A stretch of DNA of 64,000 bases, taken from positions 334,460 through 398,459 of the forward strand of contig NW_011887307.1 of the NCBI RefSeq assembly GCF_000151315.2. Direction: 5' to 3'. Numbering within the stretch: the stretch's first letter is position 1; every line of letters starts with the position of its first letter. Both the position numbers and the translations under genes were made by a program. Source of the stretch: Capsaspora owczarzaki ATCC 30864 (Eukaryota > Opisthokonta > Filasterea). A model generated the notes under the pieces. The model saw nothing but the letters and a program-made list of their open reading frames with translations. It made no database searches and had not been told where the DNA came from. Positions 1-12,700 of the stretch are shown here, piece by piece.

Positions 1-164
1 CTCAGACCAAAGCGGTGAATTGTTTCGTGCGTTGGTAAGTCCATCCGACTCTTGCTGTCGGTGCCGACCCGCCCCAATGCATCTGCGCCCATTCGGAGGC
101 ACAACTGCCAATAACAGCGCACAGCGACCGCAAGCGAGGAAGAGGAGTTGCGTTGCGTGCTCAC

Positions 165-501
165 CAAAGCTGTCGCCCTGCCCGCGCAGGACAGTCTTGC
201 GACCCGTGCTCTCGATGGCTTGGAGCAGGGTGCTGGATGGCAGCGACGACTCGACGACGACGCGCTGCTCTGCGAGGTCGACTTGGACGCTGCCCACTGC
301 GCCCGGCGGTGATGTCTGCTTGAGCTGCTGCATGGCTTCGTTGACGGCCTTCTCGCACGCCCCGCACGTCATCTCCACGGCAAACTCGGTCTGTGTATGG
401 ATATGGTGCATCAACGATCAAGTGTGAGAATGCGTCAGAGTGGAGTCGGCCAACAGGGTGTTAAGGGTGTAAGGTTGACGCACAACATAGCTTGACGACA
501 T
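165..501 (-). CDS. CCS: Copper chaperone for superoxide dismutase, N-terminal part (runs off left edge)
   Basis: This is the 5' part of a gene read leftward. Its main exon (390 to 165) encodes an Atx1-like heavy-metal domain with the copper-binding motif MTCGAC, followed by a region ending in TVLRGQGDSF, which aligns with the VLKGMGS stretch at the end of domain I in CCS. CCS delivers copper to Cu/Zn superoxide dismutase in the cytosol. A plausible first exon (501 to 487, MSSSY) joins in phase 0 across a 96-nt intron, but its donor (GTTGTG) is weak, so the start is tentative. The exon ends at a good GTGAGC donor and the next exon is not visible, so the SOD-like domain II probably lies beyond the window. 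A stand-alone ATX1-type chaperone is less likely because of the extension after the metal domain. Confidence 0.72.
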
Positions 502-521
502 GGCTTGTTTCTAAGAAAAAC

Positions 522-536
522 AGAGAGACTGAGACA
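522..536 (-). promoter_or_regulatory. Initiator-like TCAGTCT element upstream of CCS
   Basis: Read on the - strand this is TGTCTCAGTCTCTCT, ending about 20 nt before the proposed CCS start codon. It matches the animal initiator consensus TCAKTY. Use as a transcription start is inferred. Confidence 0.4.
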
Positions 537-648
537 AACTCCTGATTTGGACAAATGTCAAACAAGGTCGCCAAACCCTCCTCCTTTATTCTTCTCCTTC
601 TTCTTCTTTCCATTTCTCAGTCAATGTAGACCACTCTCCAATTGTTCC

Positions 649-684
649 CAGTCTCTCAGTGTCTCAGTCTCTCAGTCTCTCTCA
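649..684 (+). promoter_or_regulatory. Initiator-like TCAGTCT cluster upstream of PEX7
   Basis: Several overlapping CAGTCTC/TCAGTCT copies lie 15 to 50 nt before the PEX7 ATG. The repetition could be a slippage-expanded initiator. Confidence 0.4.
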
Positions 685-699
685 GCCACTTCACTTCCA

Positions 700-2136
700 A
701 TGCAGCGGTGGCAAACGCCTGGGTTGCACGGCTGCGGACTCCAGTTCTCGCCGTTTGTGAGCGATCGCATTGCAGTCGCTGCATCACAGCACTATGCCAT
801 TGCCGGCCGGGGCGCACTGCTCGTCTACGGCCTCGGCAACGAAGCGATGGTGGCTGGCAGTCGGATTGGGCCGGGCGCGCCGCCTGCACCGGGAGCCTCG
901 CGACTCTTGCGCAGACTAGACTACAAGGACAGCTTGTTTGATGTCTGCTGGAGCGAACTGAGCGAGCACCATGCGCTCACGAGCAGCGGCGACGGGTCGG
1001 TCCAGCTCTGGGACGTGAGCTTGCTTCAGGTTGGTTTTGGACCATTGTTGCGTTGGGAATGGGCAACCGATGCCTGGTTTTGTGTTGGACAAGGAAGGCT
1101 TGCATTGATTGCATTGAGCGACTTGAGAGGGGTTTCGTAGGGTGTGGGGGGGGGGATTGAGCAACTCTTACTGACCAATCTCTGACACACGGATTGACAT
1201 CCCCGTAAACTCTGCACATGTCACAGGCAGCGCCGGTTCGGATCTATGCCGAGCATACGAAAGAAGTCATGGCCGTAAATTGGAGCATGACCGACAAGCG
1301 GAATTTCGTGAGTGCCTCATGGGATGGCACTGTCAAGCTCGTAAGTCAAATTTTGTGGTGCTAAACTTCGTGATCAAGCCGGAAAACAGACCTTTGTGAG
1401 CTGGAGATGCTCAAGTGTGAAGCAATAGCAGCGTCGACCGTGTTTGGACCATGTTTTGTTTTGCCCAGCGGCTGCCTTTGTTGTTGCGGTTGACCTCACC
1501 CTGGGTTTGTTGTTGGCTTTCGTGCAACAGTGGGACCCAACGTCATCTCAATCCCTGGCGACATTCGCAGGACACCGTGGACTCGTGTACGACGCAATGT
1601 TCCACCCGAGACGACTGGGAGTGCTTGCTTCAGTCTCGGCAGACGGCGGACTGATGGTGTGGGACGTGCGGCGGCCCGCGACCGCCGTGCAGCGCGTCCA
1701 AGCCCACAACACCGAAGTTATCTCGATGGACTGGAACAAGTATTCGGATGTGCTGGCCGTTACCGGTTCTGTCGATCGCACCATCAAAGGTTGGGACTTG
1801 CGGCGAGCGGCCCAGCCGTTGTTTGTGCTTGAGGGCCACGACTATAGCATCCGACGGGTCCGATGCAGTCCACACCATAGCAACGTTATCATGTCATGTT
1901 CGTACGACATGACGGTGCGCGTTTGGGACACTGGGTCGTCGGCGGCTGCGTCGGTGCCCGGCCTGCCTCCACGGCCGCGTCCAAACATGACGATTGTTGA
2001 CGAGCATCCTGAGTTTGTCGTGGGAATTGACTTTAATCTCGCCGAGGATGGCGTTGTTGCCAACTGTGCATGGGACGAGACCGTCTCCGTTTTCAACCTG
2101 GCACAACCCCCAGGGCCTGCGATGATGCCGCGATGA
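700..2136 (+). CDS. PEX7: Peroxisomal targeting signal 2 receptor (PEX7), WD40 protein
   Basis: PEX7 is the cytosolic receptor that binds PTS2 signals and brings matrix enzymes to the peroxisome. Three exons (700-1029, 1227-1340, 1531-2136) join in phase 0 to give 349 residues, close to the usual 320 to 350. The product is a WD40 propeller. Family-specific blocks are visible: LFDVCWSE, HHALTSSGDGSVQLWD, KEVMAVNWS, SASWDGTVKLWD, a repeat around TGSVDRTIKGWDLR, the basic IRRVRCSPHHSNV block, and CAWDETVSVFN near the end. The start lies 15 nt after an initiator-like cluster. The first donor is GTTGGT, a weaker site; the second is GTAAGT. The gene is convergent with the nuclease-SMC gene, 198 nt apart. 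Other WD40 proteins are unlikely given the block-by-block match to PEX7. Confidence 0.93.
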
Positions 2137-2334
2137 AACGAATCGTCTTAGGTGTTGTAGGTGTTGAAAACCAAAATGTTGTCATGCTCTTGCGTTGTAG
2201 ATCAAAAAGTTTATCATTCTTTTTTTGATTTCAGTGGAGTTTCTTGGAAGGTACATGTGCACGTCATCCTTCTTGTCTAAGAACTTGTTTGTTGTTGACA
2301 CAAAAACAAAACGCACGCTCGTCATTGCGTCAAG

Positions 2335-5300
2335 TCAACCGCTCAACGAGGCCTGGCCGTTTTGGAGACGAACACATTCTTGCTCCCATGGCGTGGCCAT
2401 TGAGCTCAAGTGGGAAATCACAAAGATGCTCGAAATCTGCGTGTGACCGTCGAGGACTGCATGCTGATCGAGTGACATGGACACATCTCCTCCATGGTCG
2501 ACATAGCGGTGCGCAAGCTCTGGCTTAAGAAGACGGGGGAGGAGTTCCAAAATGTGCTTTTGGCCGACATCATCGAGGAAGTTGAAAATCTGCAACAAAG
2601 CAAGACAGGGCAGCATGTGAGCGAAAAGACCCAACCGCCTCACTTTTAACCCCTGTCCGTTTGCATGGTACGCACCTCGTCAAAAAACATGACGTTAAAC
2701 CGCACACGGTGGCGCTCGCTGAGTAAATCTGCCTTGGCCAGCCGCAGCGCAAGCTCAAACCGTTGTCGCTGTCCGCTGCTGAGAGCACTCTGAGCAAGCG
2801 ACTTGTGCTGCTGAAAGTCCGTCCCACCAATCGATAAGCGAACAACGACATCCGGAAGCGCGCTTCTGCTCTCGTTGGTCGTAATATGAAAGATTGCACG
2901 GACATGACGACCTGCGAGCGCTGCCATGTAGGCGTCAAGGAAGACTTGCACTGCACAAACGAACGAACGAAATATGTCGAAAAACAACCATTGAAACAAA
3001 ATGAGAGGTGCCATCCCTTCCGCAACAAGGTTCAAAAGCAAAATCCCAAGAAGGTGCCGACTTACATCGTCGAATCATGGCTTCAAAGACGAACGGCACG
3101 ATTTTACGTTTCGACAAAATGCCATCGGAACCTCCGACCTGCTCCCACTCTGAAATTGAGGCCTTCAAGGAGGAGAGATTCAGAGTCAACGCCTCAAGGT
3201 CTTGCGCGAGCTTGGTCACGGCGTGTGTATGATCAGCAAGGCGGCGACTTCGCTCCTCGGCGTCCTTTGTCAGCATCAAGACCTCAGCCTTGGCTCGATC
3301 CAGCTCTCGTTGCATGGTTTCGGATGTCACCGTGGATGAAAGAATTGCTGTCACGTGATTGTACATCTGTTGTCGCAGACTGGCAAAATCCTCGGGAGAC
3401 TTCGAGGCGACCGCATTCGCCGCCGGCAGTTCTCCAACCGTTTCTTCCCAGTGAGAGCGGAGCTTTCGTCTTGACGCGGCGCATTGTTTTTCAAACGCAT
3501 CGACCGTGCCCGAAAAGCTGGGTATCCAGTTCGTTGCAGCAGAGATGGCTGGCAGGTCGCTGTTGTCGAGGTCGCTGCACCGCGCAAACTCGTTCGCCAG
3601 CGCCTCAAAGTGTTGGATGACGGACGACAGCCGCTGAATCTGCAGCTCGAGTCGCTCGCTCTCTGCAAGCCATGAGTTGTACTCGCTTCGCTTCTGCGCG
3701 ACAAACGCTCCATCTAGCTCCGTCACCTCGCTTGTTGGGGCATCCTCCGTGTGGGAGAGAGCTTGAACGCGCACTGGAAGCAAACTGCGCCCATGAACGA
3801 GGACGCCAGAAGGTGTCACCTTCCAACCATCGACGGACACGAGGGTGTACGAGCTCAGGTCCACGGCGTCACTCTCGCCACGCGCAACAAAACGACGCAT
3901 CTGGTCCAGGTTGGGGAAAACGAGCACACGGGCCATCAACTGCCGCGCGGCTGCAAATTCTGGCAAGAAATCGGCCGCCTCCAGCCGCGAATGCAATTTG
4001 TAGGGGATGGTCAATTCTTTGAGAGCATCGGGAAGCAGCTTGTCAGCCGAAGAGCAAGGGGACGAGGAGTCGTTGTCGGAGAGACAGATGAAGCTCATAC
4101 CCTTGCCATCGCGCCCGAGCTCGTCAACGAGGCGCAAGGCAACCGCTTTGTCGTCACAGATCACGGCAGAGAGGTCGGCCGAGAGGGCAAAGCCCAGCGC
4201 TTCCGCAATGACGTCCGACTCACACTCGATCAGGTCGGCCAACAGGCAACGGACTCCGCTGACACTCAAACCCTTTTGTTTCCGAGCACGCTCCTGTTTT
4301 TGCTGCTTGACTTTGGCCGAACCGGGAAACAGGGATGCAAATTGCCTCTCGTATGCATCGCTCTCGAGTGCCACTGCACTCAGACTGGTGCCAGTGGACG
4401 GTACCATCGGTCGGTCACCATCGAGGCGAAACTTGCTTCGACGAAGATCCTCAAGCGCACTCTGCAGCGATGACTGATGACTGTCGTCATTCCAAAACAA
4501 CAAAGTTGGCTTCATCGTCGAGGACGTCGGATCGTGGGCCTGCTTTGCAGCTTTGACTGCAGCGGCAAGACTGTCAAAAGTCTCGTGAATGGCGGCAATT
4601 CTGGTATCGATCAGGACGCACTGTCGTTGGCAAGCCATCATCTCGTTCCTTGCTTGCTTCAAAACAGCAATCTTGGCGGCATCCAGCGGAGGAAGTTGCA
4701 ACAAAGACGTTTCGAGTTGTGCCTGCGCATTCACGGCCTTGGATAACTTGGCTTGTGCTGCAGCGTTATCGTGCTCAAAGGCTTGTGTGAACTGCTTGGA
4801 GGTAGAAAGCCGTTCGGTCAACGTGGTTTCGGATTTTTGTGCCACGGAGCATTCGGCCTTGACGTGATCGAGCTGACTTTTCGCAAAGTCGTGCGCCTTG
4901 ACCCAGACCCCAAGATCGAACAACGACTGAAGCATCGATGAACGCTGTTATTGCAAAGGGAGATGCCCGAGTGAGGAAAACACGACCCAAGCGCAAAACC
5001 AAGCAATCATCATAAAGAAAACAAAAAAACAACCAAGAGCGACGCTCACCTCGGCAGCCGATTGCTCAAAGACATCGACTTGCTTGCTGCTTGCGGCGGT
5101 GTGAAAGACAGTGTTGAGAAGGAACATTTGCGCTGGACCGACAGCCTTGCGACCTGTATCTGCAGCAACATTGCAAAACAGCTGGTTGATCAGCTCTTGG
5201 GTTGCAGACTTTGGGGCTTCGTCTCCAATTTTCAGAGTCATCGTGTCCTTGAACTTGGAGGCGACGGAAGAAGTGCGCGTCAACGTGAACTTCTGCCGGT

Positions 5301-8300
5301 TGATGGTGCCCTCCAGTGACCCTGCTATTTTGGTGCTTTCGGGTTCTCCTGCATCTTTGGTTGTGTTCTTGTTGAGCAGAGCTTGGCTTGTGCGGCCTTG
5401 AGTGTCCGTGCCAAACAAGACCCAGAATGGCACGCCCAACAGCATGGACTTTCCTGCACCGTTGGAGCGTGCATGCTCGGCGTCGTCCTGGTTGCTTCCT
5501 GCACGTCAGCATGAACACACACAGCAAAAGTTGATGAGTGGCAAGCCTCGAAGCACGGTAGAAGTCAGCAAAAGCCTCTCGCCACCTGTGCAAACAAAAA
5601 ACCAGGAAAACTCACCCACGACGACGACAAGCCCGCGATCGGATAATTCGAGAACCGTAGTGGATCGAAACGGACCAAATCCCGAGAAGGTCACTTTTTC
5701 AAAGTCAATCTCCTTGTGCTCAAGCTCGGTCGTTTCGGACTGCACAGAAATGGCTTGATCGAGCATCGCCATCGCTAAAGAAGACCCCCAACAGTGCAAA
5801 TCCCAACAATAGTGTGGAGGGGGGTGTTGAGCGATGACGAATTCTGACAGGACAACGAAACCACACACAAATTGCATTACCTTTCAACCCGACGCTTTTC
5901 GAGTAATAAGAGCGCTGCTCTAGAAACTGAAGGAGCGACTCGCGTGGCGAAAGTTCGTGCTTGACGCTCTGGGCAACATTGGAATCGCTCGCGAGGGTAG
6001 CATCCCGCGTCACACGAATGGTCACACGCAGCCCCTTGTCGGTCCATTCTCTGCGCAACTGCTCGCCATTGGCGACGGCAAACTCCATCTCAGACAAGTG
6101 CCCATGAATGCGATCGCCAGCGCGAATATGGCCGTCTTCGATCAGCTTTTGAATCGGGGCCAGGTCTGCGGTGGAGAAGACTTGAAAGTTGCGGGGCGCG
6201 ATGTCCTCGGGAATGAGAATGTCGCCTTGGTTGACCCAGCGAATGCTGCGAGAGCAAAAGTACGCAGCGCGAATGGGAGTGGTGCGAGTACAGGTGATGA
6301 GTTGACAAACGCCACACAAACAACCAAAACAACCAAAAAGCCGTTGTCAACCAGCTCTACGTACGCTTGGCCAGAAGAAACAGCATCTTCTATTTTGAGA
6401 TGAACCAACCGCTTCACTTGATGGGCCTCGGAGGCTGAAACCTGGTACGGTGAGCCAATGTACATGATCTGCGAGTTGGTCGGGTGGAATGCTGGACAAT
6501 GGTAGTGGCCGGAATAGAGCATGACTGGCGAATGCGTGGCATCGTAGGACTGCGTCCGATCCAAGTCAAGCTGCTTGGGATCAATTCCGAACATCGAGGG
6601 CATGGTTTTGCCAGACATGAACGCGCCCTTCAGATCAGCATGGCAAAAGATGGTCGAGACCTGAGGATTGGACACTGCAGCCCGCAAATGCTCGAGAAGC
6701 ACCTCCTCGTTGCGTCGGTAGGGCATCCAGAGAGCACCACGCAAAATGATGGGATGTGAAAAGACGGCCACAAATGGAAAGACTGTTTCCAATGCGTGCA
6801 ATCCATGCCGCAGTCCGTCCACGTTGCTCTGCAGAGAAGAAATGTGTGTGCATGAGCGAGTGAGCAAGACAAGGGGGGAGGGGTGCGGGGCAAATGGGGG
6901 AGTGAAACCAAAAGTAAAGAAACACAGAAAAACTAGCCAACCGATTGTTCGCCCAACCAAACGTTCTCCGTACCTGATCGTGGTTGCCGGGGATCATCAC
7001 CAGCGGCGTTTCTGGCGACCAAACGCTCCGCATCATTTGTGTCACTTGCTCGAGCAGTTGCACGTTGAGTGAACCAGTTGAATGGACAGTGTCCCAGAAA
7101 TCTCCCAGAAACAATACTCCAGCATTGTGTTTGACGGCCTTTTGATGCACAAACTGCAGTACCCGACGACAGACATCCAGGGTGCTCGTGCGAACATGAA
7201 GGTCCGAGAAAATAATCCAGTGCGTTTTAGAGTTCAGGAGTGTACTTCGTCTGCATACAGTTGCGAAATGACAAGAGGAAAAATGGGAGTGTGTGAGCAT
7301 CAAAAGGAACTGCCAAACACACTCGCTTGACGTTCGCTAATCATCGCAACAACAACAACACCAACACCGACAAAAACAAACAAACAAAAAAGAAACACAA
7401 AGACTGACCGGAACTGTTGCGATGCTTCGTACTCCTCATGCGAGCTGGTAGAGTCGAGAATTCTCAGTGGGCTCGAAGGCGTGATTGGCTGTTCTTGGCG
7501 TCTCACCATGGCCTGCAGTGCTGCCGTATTTTCAGCATCTCGAATGGTTGCGCGCCGAGCCAATCTTGCCGCTTTCTCTGCTTCCGATGTGGAGACCGCC
7601 ATAGTAGCCGCGCGCTTGATAGGCACTGGTGTAGTTGCTGTTGGAAGAGCTCCGACAACTTCGCCTGCCACGGTATTCGTTTGCTGTTGGGGTTGGGGCG
7701 GCGCAAGCGCAGACGGCAAGTCAGCTTGGGTGCCACTTGCCGATGCGGCGACCTTTTTGGTACGGGGAGTCTTTGGGGTTTTGGCCTGGCCGGGGGTGGC
7801 GCTGGTGGAGAATGTGGCAGCATGGAACTGAAACGCCGATGATTGTGGTGGCAATGAAGGGGGAGGAAGTGGGGCGGTGCGAGCGGGTAAACTAATGGAA
7901 TTGAGCAGGGTCCACATTTTGGCTGGTGTCATCGAGGCTATGCTTGACCCTGGCGTTGAAAATGAAAGAGATTGTGCTTTCTGCGGGCGATCGGCGGGTT
8001 GACCAAACGGTACTGCAAACTGTCGATGGGAACCGACACTTGAAGGACTGCGAGAGGAAAGCAAAAGACCGCGGAAGCGGGTACTTGAAGGAGTGTGCGA
8101 GATGGCACTTGCGGCAGAGTGTAACTGGTGGTCAAACTGGTCAGTATTGTGCATGACAAGGGTCGATGCAGGTTCCAACGCCGGTGGTGGTGGAGCGAGA
8201 CTGGTTTGATCGTGTTTGACTTCTTCATCGTCAGCCGTGAGATCGACGTCAACTGGCAGAGTTGATGTTATCCTAGCAAGCTCAGGGAGTGACCACTTTT

Positions 8301-8657
8301 CTTCGTTCGAAGGAATCTGTTCACGTTCAAATGAAAGCACGAAAGACAGGTCAAGTGAAACGAAAAGTCCAGATTTGGAACTGATCCATCAACAACAAAC
8401 GCGATCAACAACATCTTCTCCCATGCCAGCCAATAAACAGCGCCAACAGCTGCGCTCCATCAAAGCAAAAGTACCGCAGCATCGTCTGTCAACCGCAGTC
8501 TTCGAGCGTCCTGAGCCGATTTCCCCTGAGCTTCCTGAGCCGTTTTCTGTTTCTGCGGTGTTGAAGAATCGGTTCGCCCTGCACCACCTTCACCAGCAAT
8601 GGCAATGCTATCAGCCTCATCATCATCGTCATCGAGCACGATGGCGCTTCGCTTCAT
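2335..8657 (-). CDS. Mre11/SbcD-type metallophosphoesterase fused to an SMC-type ATPase with hinge domain
   Basis: Ten exons (8657-8475, 8316-7409, 7250-6974, 6828-6365, 6245-5881, 5774-5616, 5498-5050, 4926-3066, 2950-2676, 2589-2335) keep one frame and give about 1731 residues. Residues 1-365 are acidic and S/P-rich without a domain. Residues about 370-690 form a calcineurin-like nuclease (FSDLH, GDFWD, GNHD, SGHYH). Residues about 735-935 form an ABC/SMC head with Walker A SNGAGKS. A coiled coil follows, with an SMC-hinge-like domain at about 1155-1316 (VRCLLADLIE, then SVDGWKVTPSGVLVHG). The C-terminal head carries the signature LSSGQRQRFELAL, a Walker-B-like MFFDE, and VISH. The likely role is processing of DNA ends or structures in the nucleus. 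No CxxC zinc hook is present, so it is not Rad50. I recall similar nuclease-ATPase fusions annotated in algae and plants but cannot confirm this. The first donor (GTACTT) is weak and the start Met is a choice. Confidence 0.8.
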
Positions 8658-9600
8658 CTCGCCGGACAGCCCAAGCTTTTGAAACGAAAAAACAAAAAAG
8701 TAAACAACCAACACTTCAAAAACAAAAACTGAGCCTTTCAACGCTTCCAAATCGAGACAAGTCAAAAGTCCTGTCAATCTGATTTTGTTTTTGGAACTGA
8801 GTGTAGGAAAATGCTGACGAATGCGCGTTTGGTTGAGATTGGAAAACGGGGAGATTGGAAGGGAGAATGCGAGAGTGACGTTGATGGAGGCAAACTGACA
8901 GGAAGCGCTGAGAAAGCAGCACCAGAAACCATGCGGCGGCCGATCGTCCCTCCAGCTGCAACGGGGAGACTGCTGGCTGCGGCGCGGGTCTGTGATTGCC
9001 GTGGCTGTGGATGCTGTGCTTGCTGCGGCTGTGGCTGTGGCTGCAGAAGGCGAGGGTGAGCCGCCGAGACGCAGCGACGTTTTGGCGCGAATCGCTGCCA
9101 AGCCGCCGTGCCGCCAAGCCAGCCGCGCATTTGCCAAGACAGAAAAAGCCCCCCACTCAAAAAAATCAAGACTGCGGCATTTGGACAAGTCATTGAATGC
9201 ATGTAATGAACACAACCCATTCGATCCTCGGTCGGTACATTCACAAGCAATTGCGTGCGATTGCACGGAAAACGAGCTGTCAGAACTGGAACAAAGGAGC
9301 AAGCAAAGCGAGTGCTCGCATTCATTCATTCATTCATTCAGCACGTCGTGTATTTCCATTGGAGTATAGCATGAAACTCGCAAAACCAAAAGTACAAAGT
9401 AAACAATCGTCAAATTCTGCGCTGAAAACCTGTCAACGCGACTCAGAATTCAGAAACAAGTCTCTGATCGTCCACATCTCATCCCATTTCCCCCATTACA
9501 CTTCTAGAATACTTGTTCGAGAGTGTTCAATCAAATCCAGTCTCACTTTGCTGCAGCTGCTCCATTGTTGTCAGTCAGTCTCAGCAGCCGAGGACTTGAC
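8658..9600. other. Divergent intergenic region, nuclease-SMC gene / DHX34
   Basis: This 943-nt stretch lies between divergent start codons. The left part could hold a 5' UTR intron of the nuclease-SMC gene, with an acceptor-like CAAAAG just before its first coding exon. It also contains a short (CATT)n run near 9320-9340. No gene is supported; the long open frame across 9197-10000 is a low-complexity shadow of DHX34. Confidence 0.5.
9571..9584 (+). promoter_or_regulatory. Initiator-like TCAGTC element upstream of DHX34
   Basis: The sequence TCAGTCAGTCTCAG ends 17 nt before the DHX34 ATG. It fits the TCAKTY initiator consensus twice. Confidence 0.4.
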
Positions 9601-9696
9601 ATGTCTCGTTCAGGTGGCAGCGATCGCGACCGTCATCACTCCCACTCGACAGACTACGCAAGTCGCTCTCGAGAGCATCGGGATCGTGACTATCGA

Positions 9697-9774
<78 letters not shown>

Positions 9775-12700
9775 AGAGACAGAGACCGAGATCGCAATCC
9801 AACTCGCTCGGCGGAAGCAGACAAGACAAGCAGTAGTAGCAGTGGCTCTGGAGCTGGGACTCGTGCTGGACGAGGCAGCGACGATGGCGGCGGCATGTGG
9901 CTGGAACGCCCATCTGTGCGCGCTTGGATTGACGGTCGGTTCTTCACGCCGAATGCTGCTGCTACTGCGGCCAACCTGCAACTGGGCAATCAAGGCATGA
10001 TGCAGACACAGGGCGCACACAGGGACAATCCGTATCTGCTCGTTGGCAGCCCCGAGCACAGCGAGTTTTGGACGTTTGCTGCACAATTCGCTGCGCACCA
10101 GCGCCAGCAGCAGCAGCAGGCCAACCAGAACAAACCTGACCCTTCTTCATCTCGAGATCAGGCCCAGAAAACCAGTTCAGCCATGTCCGACCGCGAACGC
10201 GAGTTTCTGGCGCGGCATAGCCTTGCCGCAGACACGTACGACCCAAAGCACCGCACGACCGTGCTCATCCTGCTCGATCGCGACTCGGGGGCGCTCTTGC
10301 GCGAGAAGGCACGCAGCAACCCGTTGGACCGTGCTCGAACTCGCGACCGTCTTGCAGGAGCCATGGGTACGCGGTACTTTGCCCGACCCGCCGCCTCGAG
10401 CAGCACGGCCCAAGATGACGACAATGGCGATGCGCCGGAACTCACGGTCAAAGATGCGGAAAGCAGTAGTGGTGCCACGACCTTGGCAGCCGAGTCTGCT
10501 GATTGCCCAATCACTCGAGAGCAACTTGGCGAATTCCGGTTGCTTTTGTCGCACTTTGAGACCTATCTCCAGCGCCAACGGTACGCCAAGACGGTCAAAC
10601 TGGCCATTGCTCGTGCAGCCTTGCCAATGTCCCACTACCGAAACGCCATTCTCGATGTGCTGGCCAACAACCAGGTGATGGTGGTGGCTGGCGACACGGC
10701 GTGTGGCAAATCAACGCAGCTGCCCCAGTTCCTCATGGACGCTGGATATGCTCGCATCGCCTGCACGCAGCCCCGGCGTCTGGCCTGTGTTGCTCTTAGT
10801 CAACGGGTGAGCTACGAAACGCTCAACGCGTACGGCTCCGGGGTCGCGTACCAAATCCGCTTCGAGGCCACCAAGACGCGGTTTACGCGCATCCTCTTTC
10901 TCACCGAAGGCCTTCTCCTGCGGCAAATTGCCAACGATCCATTGTTGGAACGGTACAATGTGATTGTGGTGGATGAGGTGCATGAACGGCATTTGAGCTC
11001 GGACTTTCTGCTCGGCATTCTGCGCTACATTTTGCCCCAACGCCCGGATCTCAAGCTGGTTCTCATGTCGGCCACCATCAACATCCATCTGTTTTCGGCG
11101 TATTTCGGCAACTGTCCGATTGTGCGTGTACCGGGCAGACTCTATCCGATCAGCGTGGAGCATCAAGACATTCAGCGCGTCTCGGCAGTCGAGGCGCAAC
11201 TGGGTACGCTTTTGTCTGTCGTATATTGTTTGTTGCTTTGAAGGTGGCTGGGCGCGTCGCTGAATTCCTTTTTAACATGTTTAATCGCGTCCCTTTTGCG
11301 TTCGTTTGCACGCATGTAGGTGTCTCTGGAGCCGCACCCAACAATGTCCAAGGAAAGAAAAAACCCGACAAGTTAGATCCACGCGTGTACTTGCACATCT
11401 TGGAACGAATCGACAATCAGGTGCCCCGCAACGAGCGCGGAGATGTGCTGGTTTTCCTCAGTGGCATGGGAGACATTCTCACGCTCGCGGAAGAGGCCAA
11501 GGCCTACGCGGCCAGAACCAAGACCTGGATTGTGCTCTTGTTGCACTCTGCGCTGTCCGTCGAGGAGCAAGACCGCGTGTTTGATATGGCACCGGAAGGC
11601 ATGCGCAAGTGCATTCTGTCGACCAACATTGCCGAAACGTCTGTGACGCTGGACGGCGTGCGCTTTGTTATCGACTCGGGCAAGGTCAAAGAGATGGCGT
11701 ACGATCCTGAAACACGCATGCAGCGACTGCAAGAGTTCACCATCAGCCGAGCGAGTGCTGAGCAGCGCAAAGGACGCGCCGGCCGTACCGGCCCGGGCGT
11801 GTGCTACCGGTTGTACTCGAAAGCGCAGTTTGACCGTTTTCCGGAATTTTCCACACCAGAGCTCCAGCGCATGCCCCTGGAGGCAGTCCTGCTGCAGGTT
11901 TTGGCGATGGGTGGCCACCCTCGCCAATTTCAGTTTATTGAAAACCCACCGCTGTCAAAGATCGAAGATGCTCTGGCCTCGCTGGTCGAGCATGGCGCGG
12001 CAGAGCGGCCCGCCGGATTGCTCGGAGCTCAGTCTGGACTCGATGCTTCCGCTGGCGTTGCCGCTTCTAGTGAGCGCATTTTGCCTTTGGGGCGCATTCT
12101 TGCCCGTCTTCCAGTCGATTTGGTGGTCGGCAAGATGCTTGTTCTCGCGTCTGTCTTTGGCGTTGCAGACCCAGCCACAACCCTTGCCGCTTCGCTGACA
12201 GTTCCAACGCCATTCCAAAACACTGTACTCCATCAGTACCAACGACAACAGCGCCAACATTTGCGATCTGGCGGTGGGACGGCGACTGGCGCCTCTGCGT
12301 CGTCAAGCACGTCTGAGATGAGCCAGTTTTTCTCGTCGCATGGCGACACATTCACGCTGATGAATGCCTACCACGAATGGCTCGCCATCAAGCTCAGTCG
12401 CGCTCGCGCTTCCAATGCGGACTCTGCTGCTCGTCCAGGCTCCCAGTCACACCACAACTCGAGGGAATGGAGTCGGCGGAACGGCTTGGAAGAACAGCGA
12501 CTTTTCGAAATTACCAAACTCCGTCGTCAGTTTTTGCAAATCCTCGAGCAAGAGCGTCTCATTTCCACCGAGCAGAGTGATAGCGACGATGATGAAGAAG
12601 GCGATCCTGCGACGGAAGATGTTTGGAACTCGGATTTTGTTTCGTTCAGTTCCTCCACCAAACGTTCCCGCAAAGGCAGCAGCAGCAGCAACAACAACAA

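Larger units (their letters stand above)
502..699. promoter_or_regulatory. Divergent promoter between CCS and PEX7
   Basis: A 198-nt gap separates the two divergent start codons. It is pyrimidine-rich on the + strand and carries TCAGTCT copies facing both genes: one near 522-536 pointing at CCS and a cluster at 649-684 pointing at PEX7. No TATA box is obvious. Confidence 0.5.

Noticed and set aside
2335-5498. Calling the ATPase part RAD50
   Set aside because: There is no CxxC zinc hook in the coil; the middle looks like an SMC hinge, and the nuclease is fused in the same frame.
9197-10000. A + strand frame with a long Glu-Thr repeat
   Set aside because: The repeat is the Arg-Asp hexamer tract of DHX34 read in another frame; the rest shows no conserved sequence.
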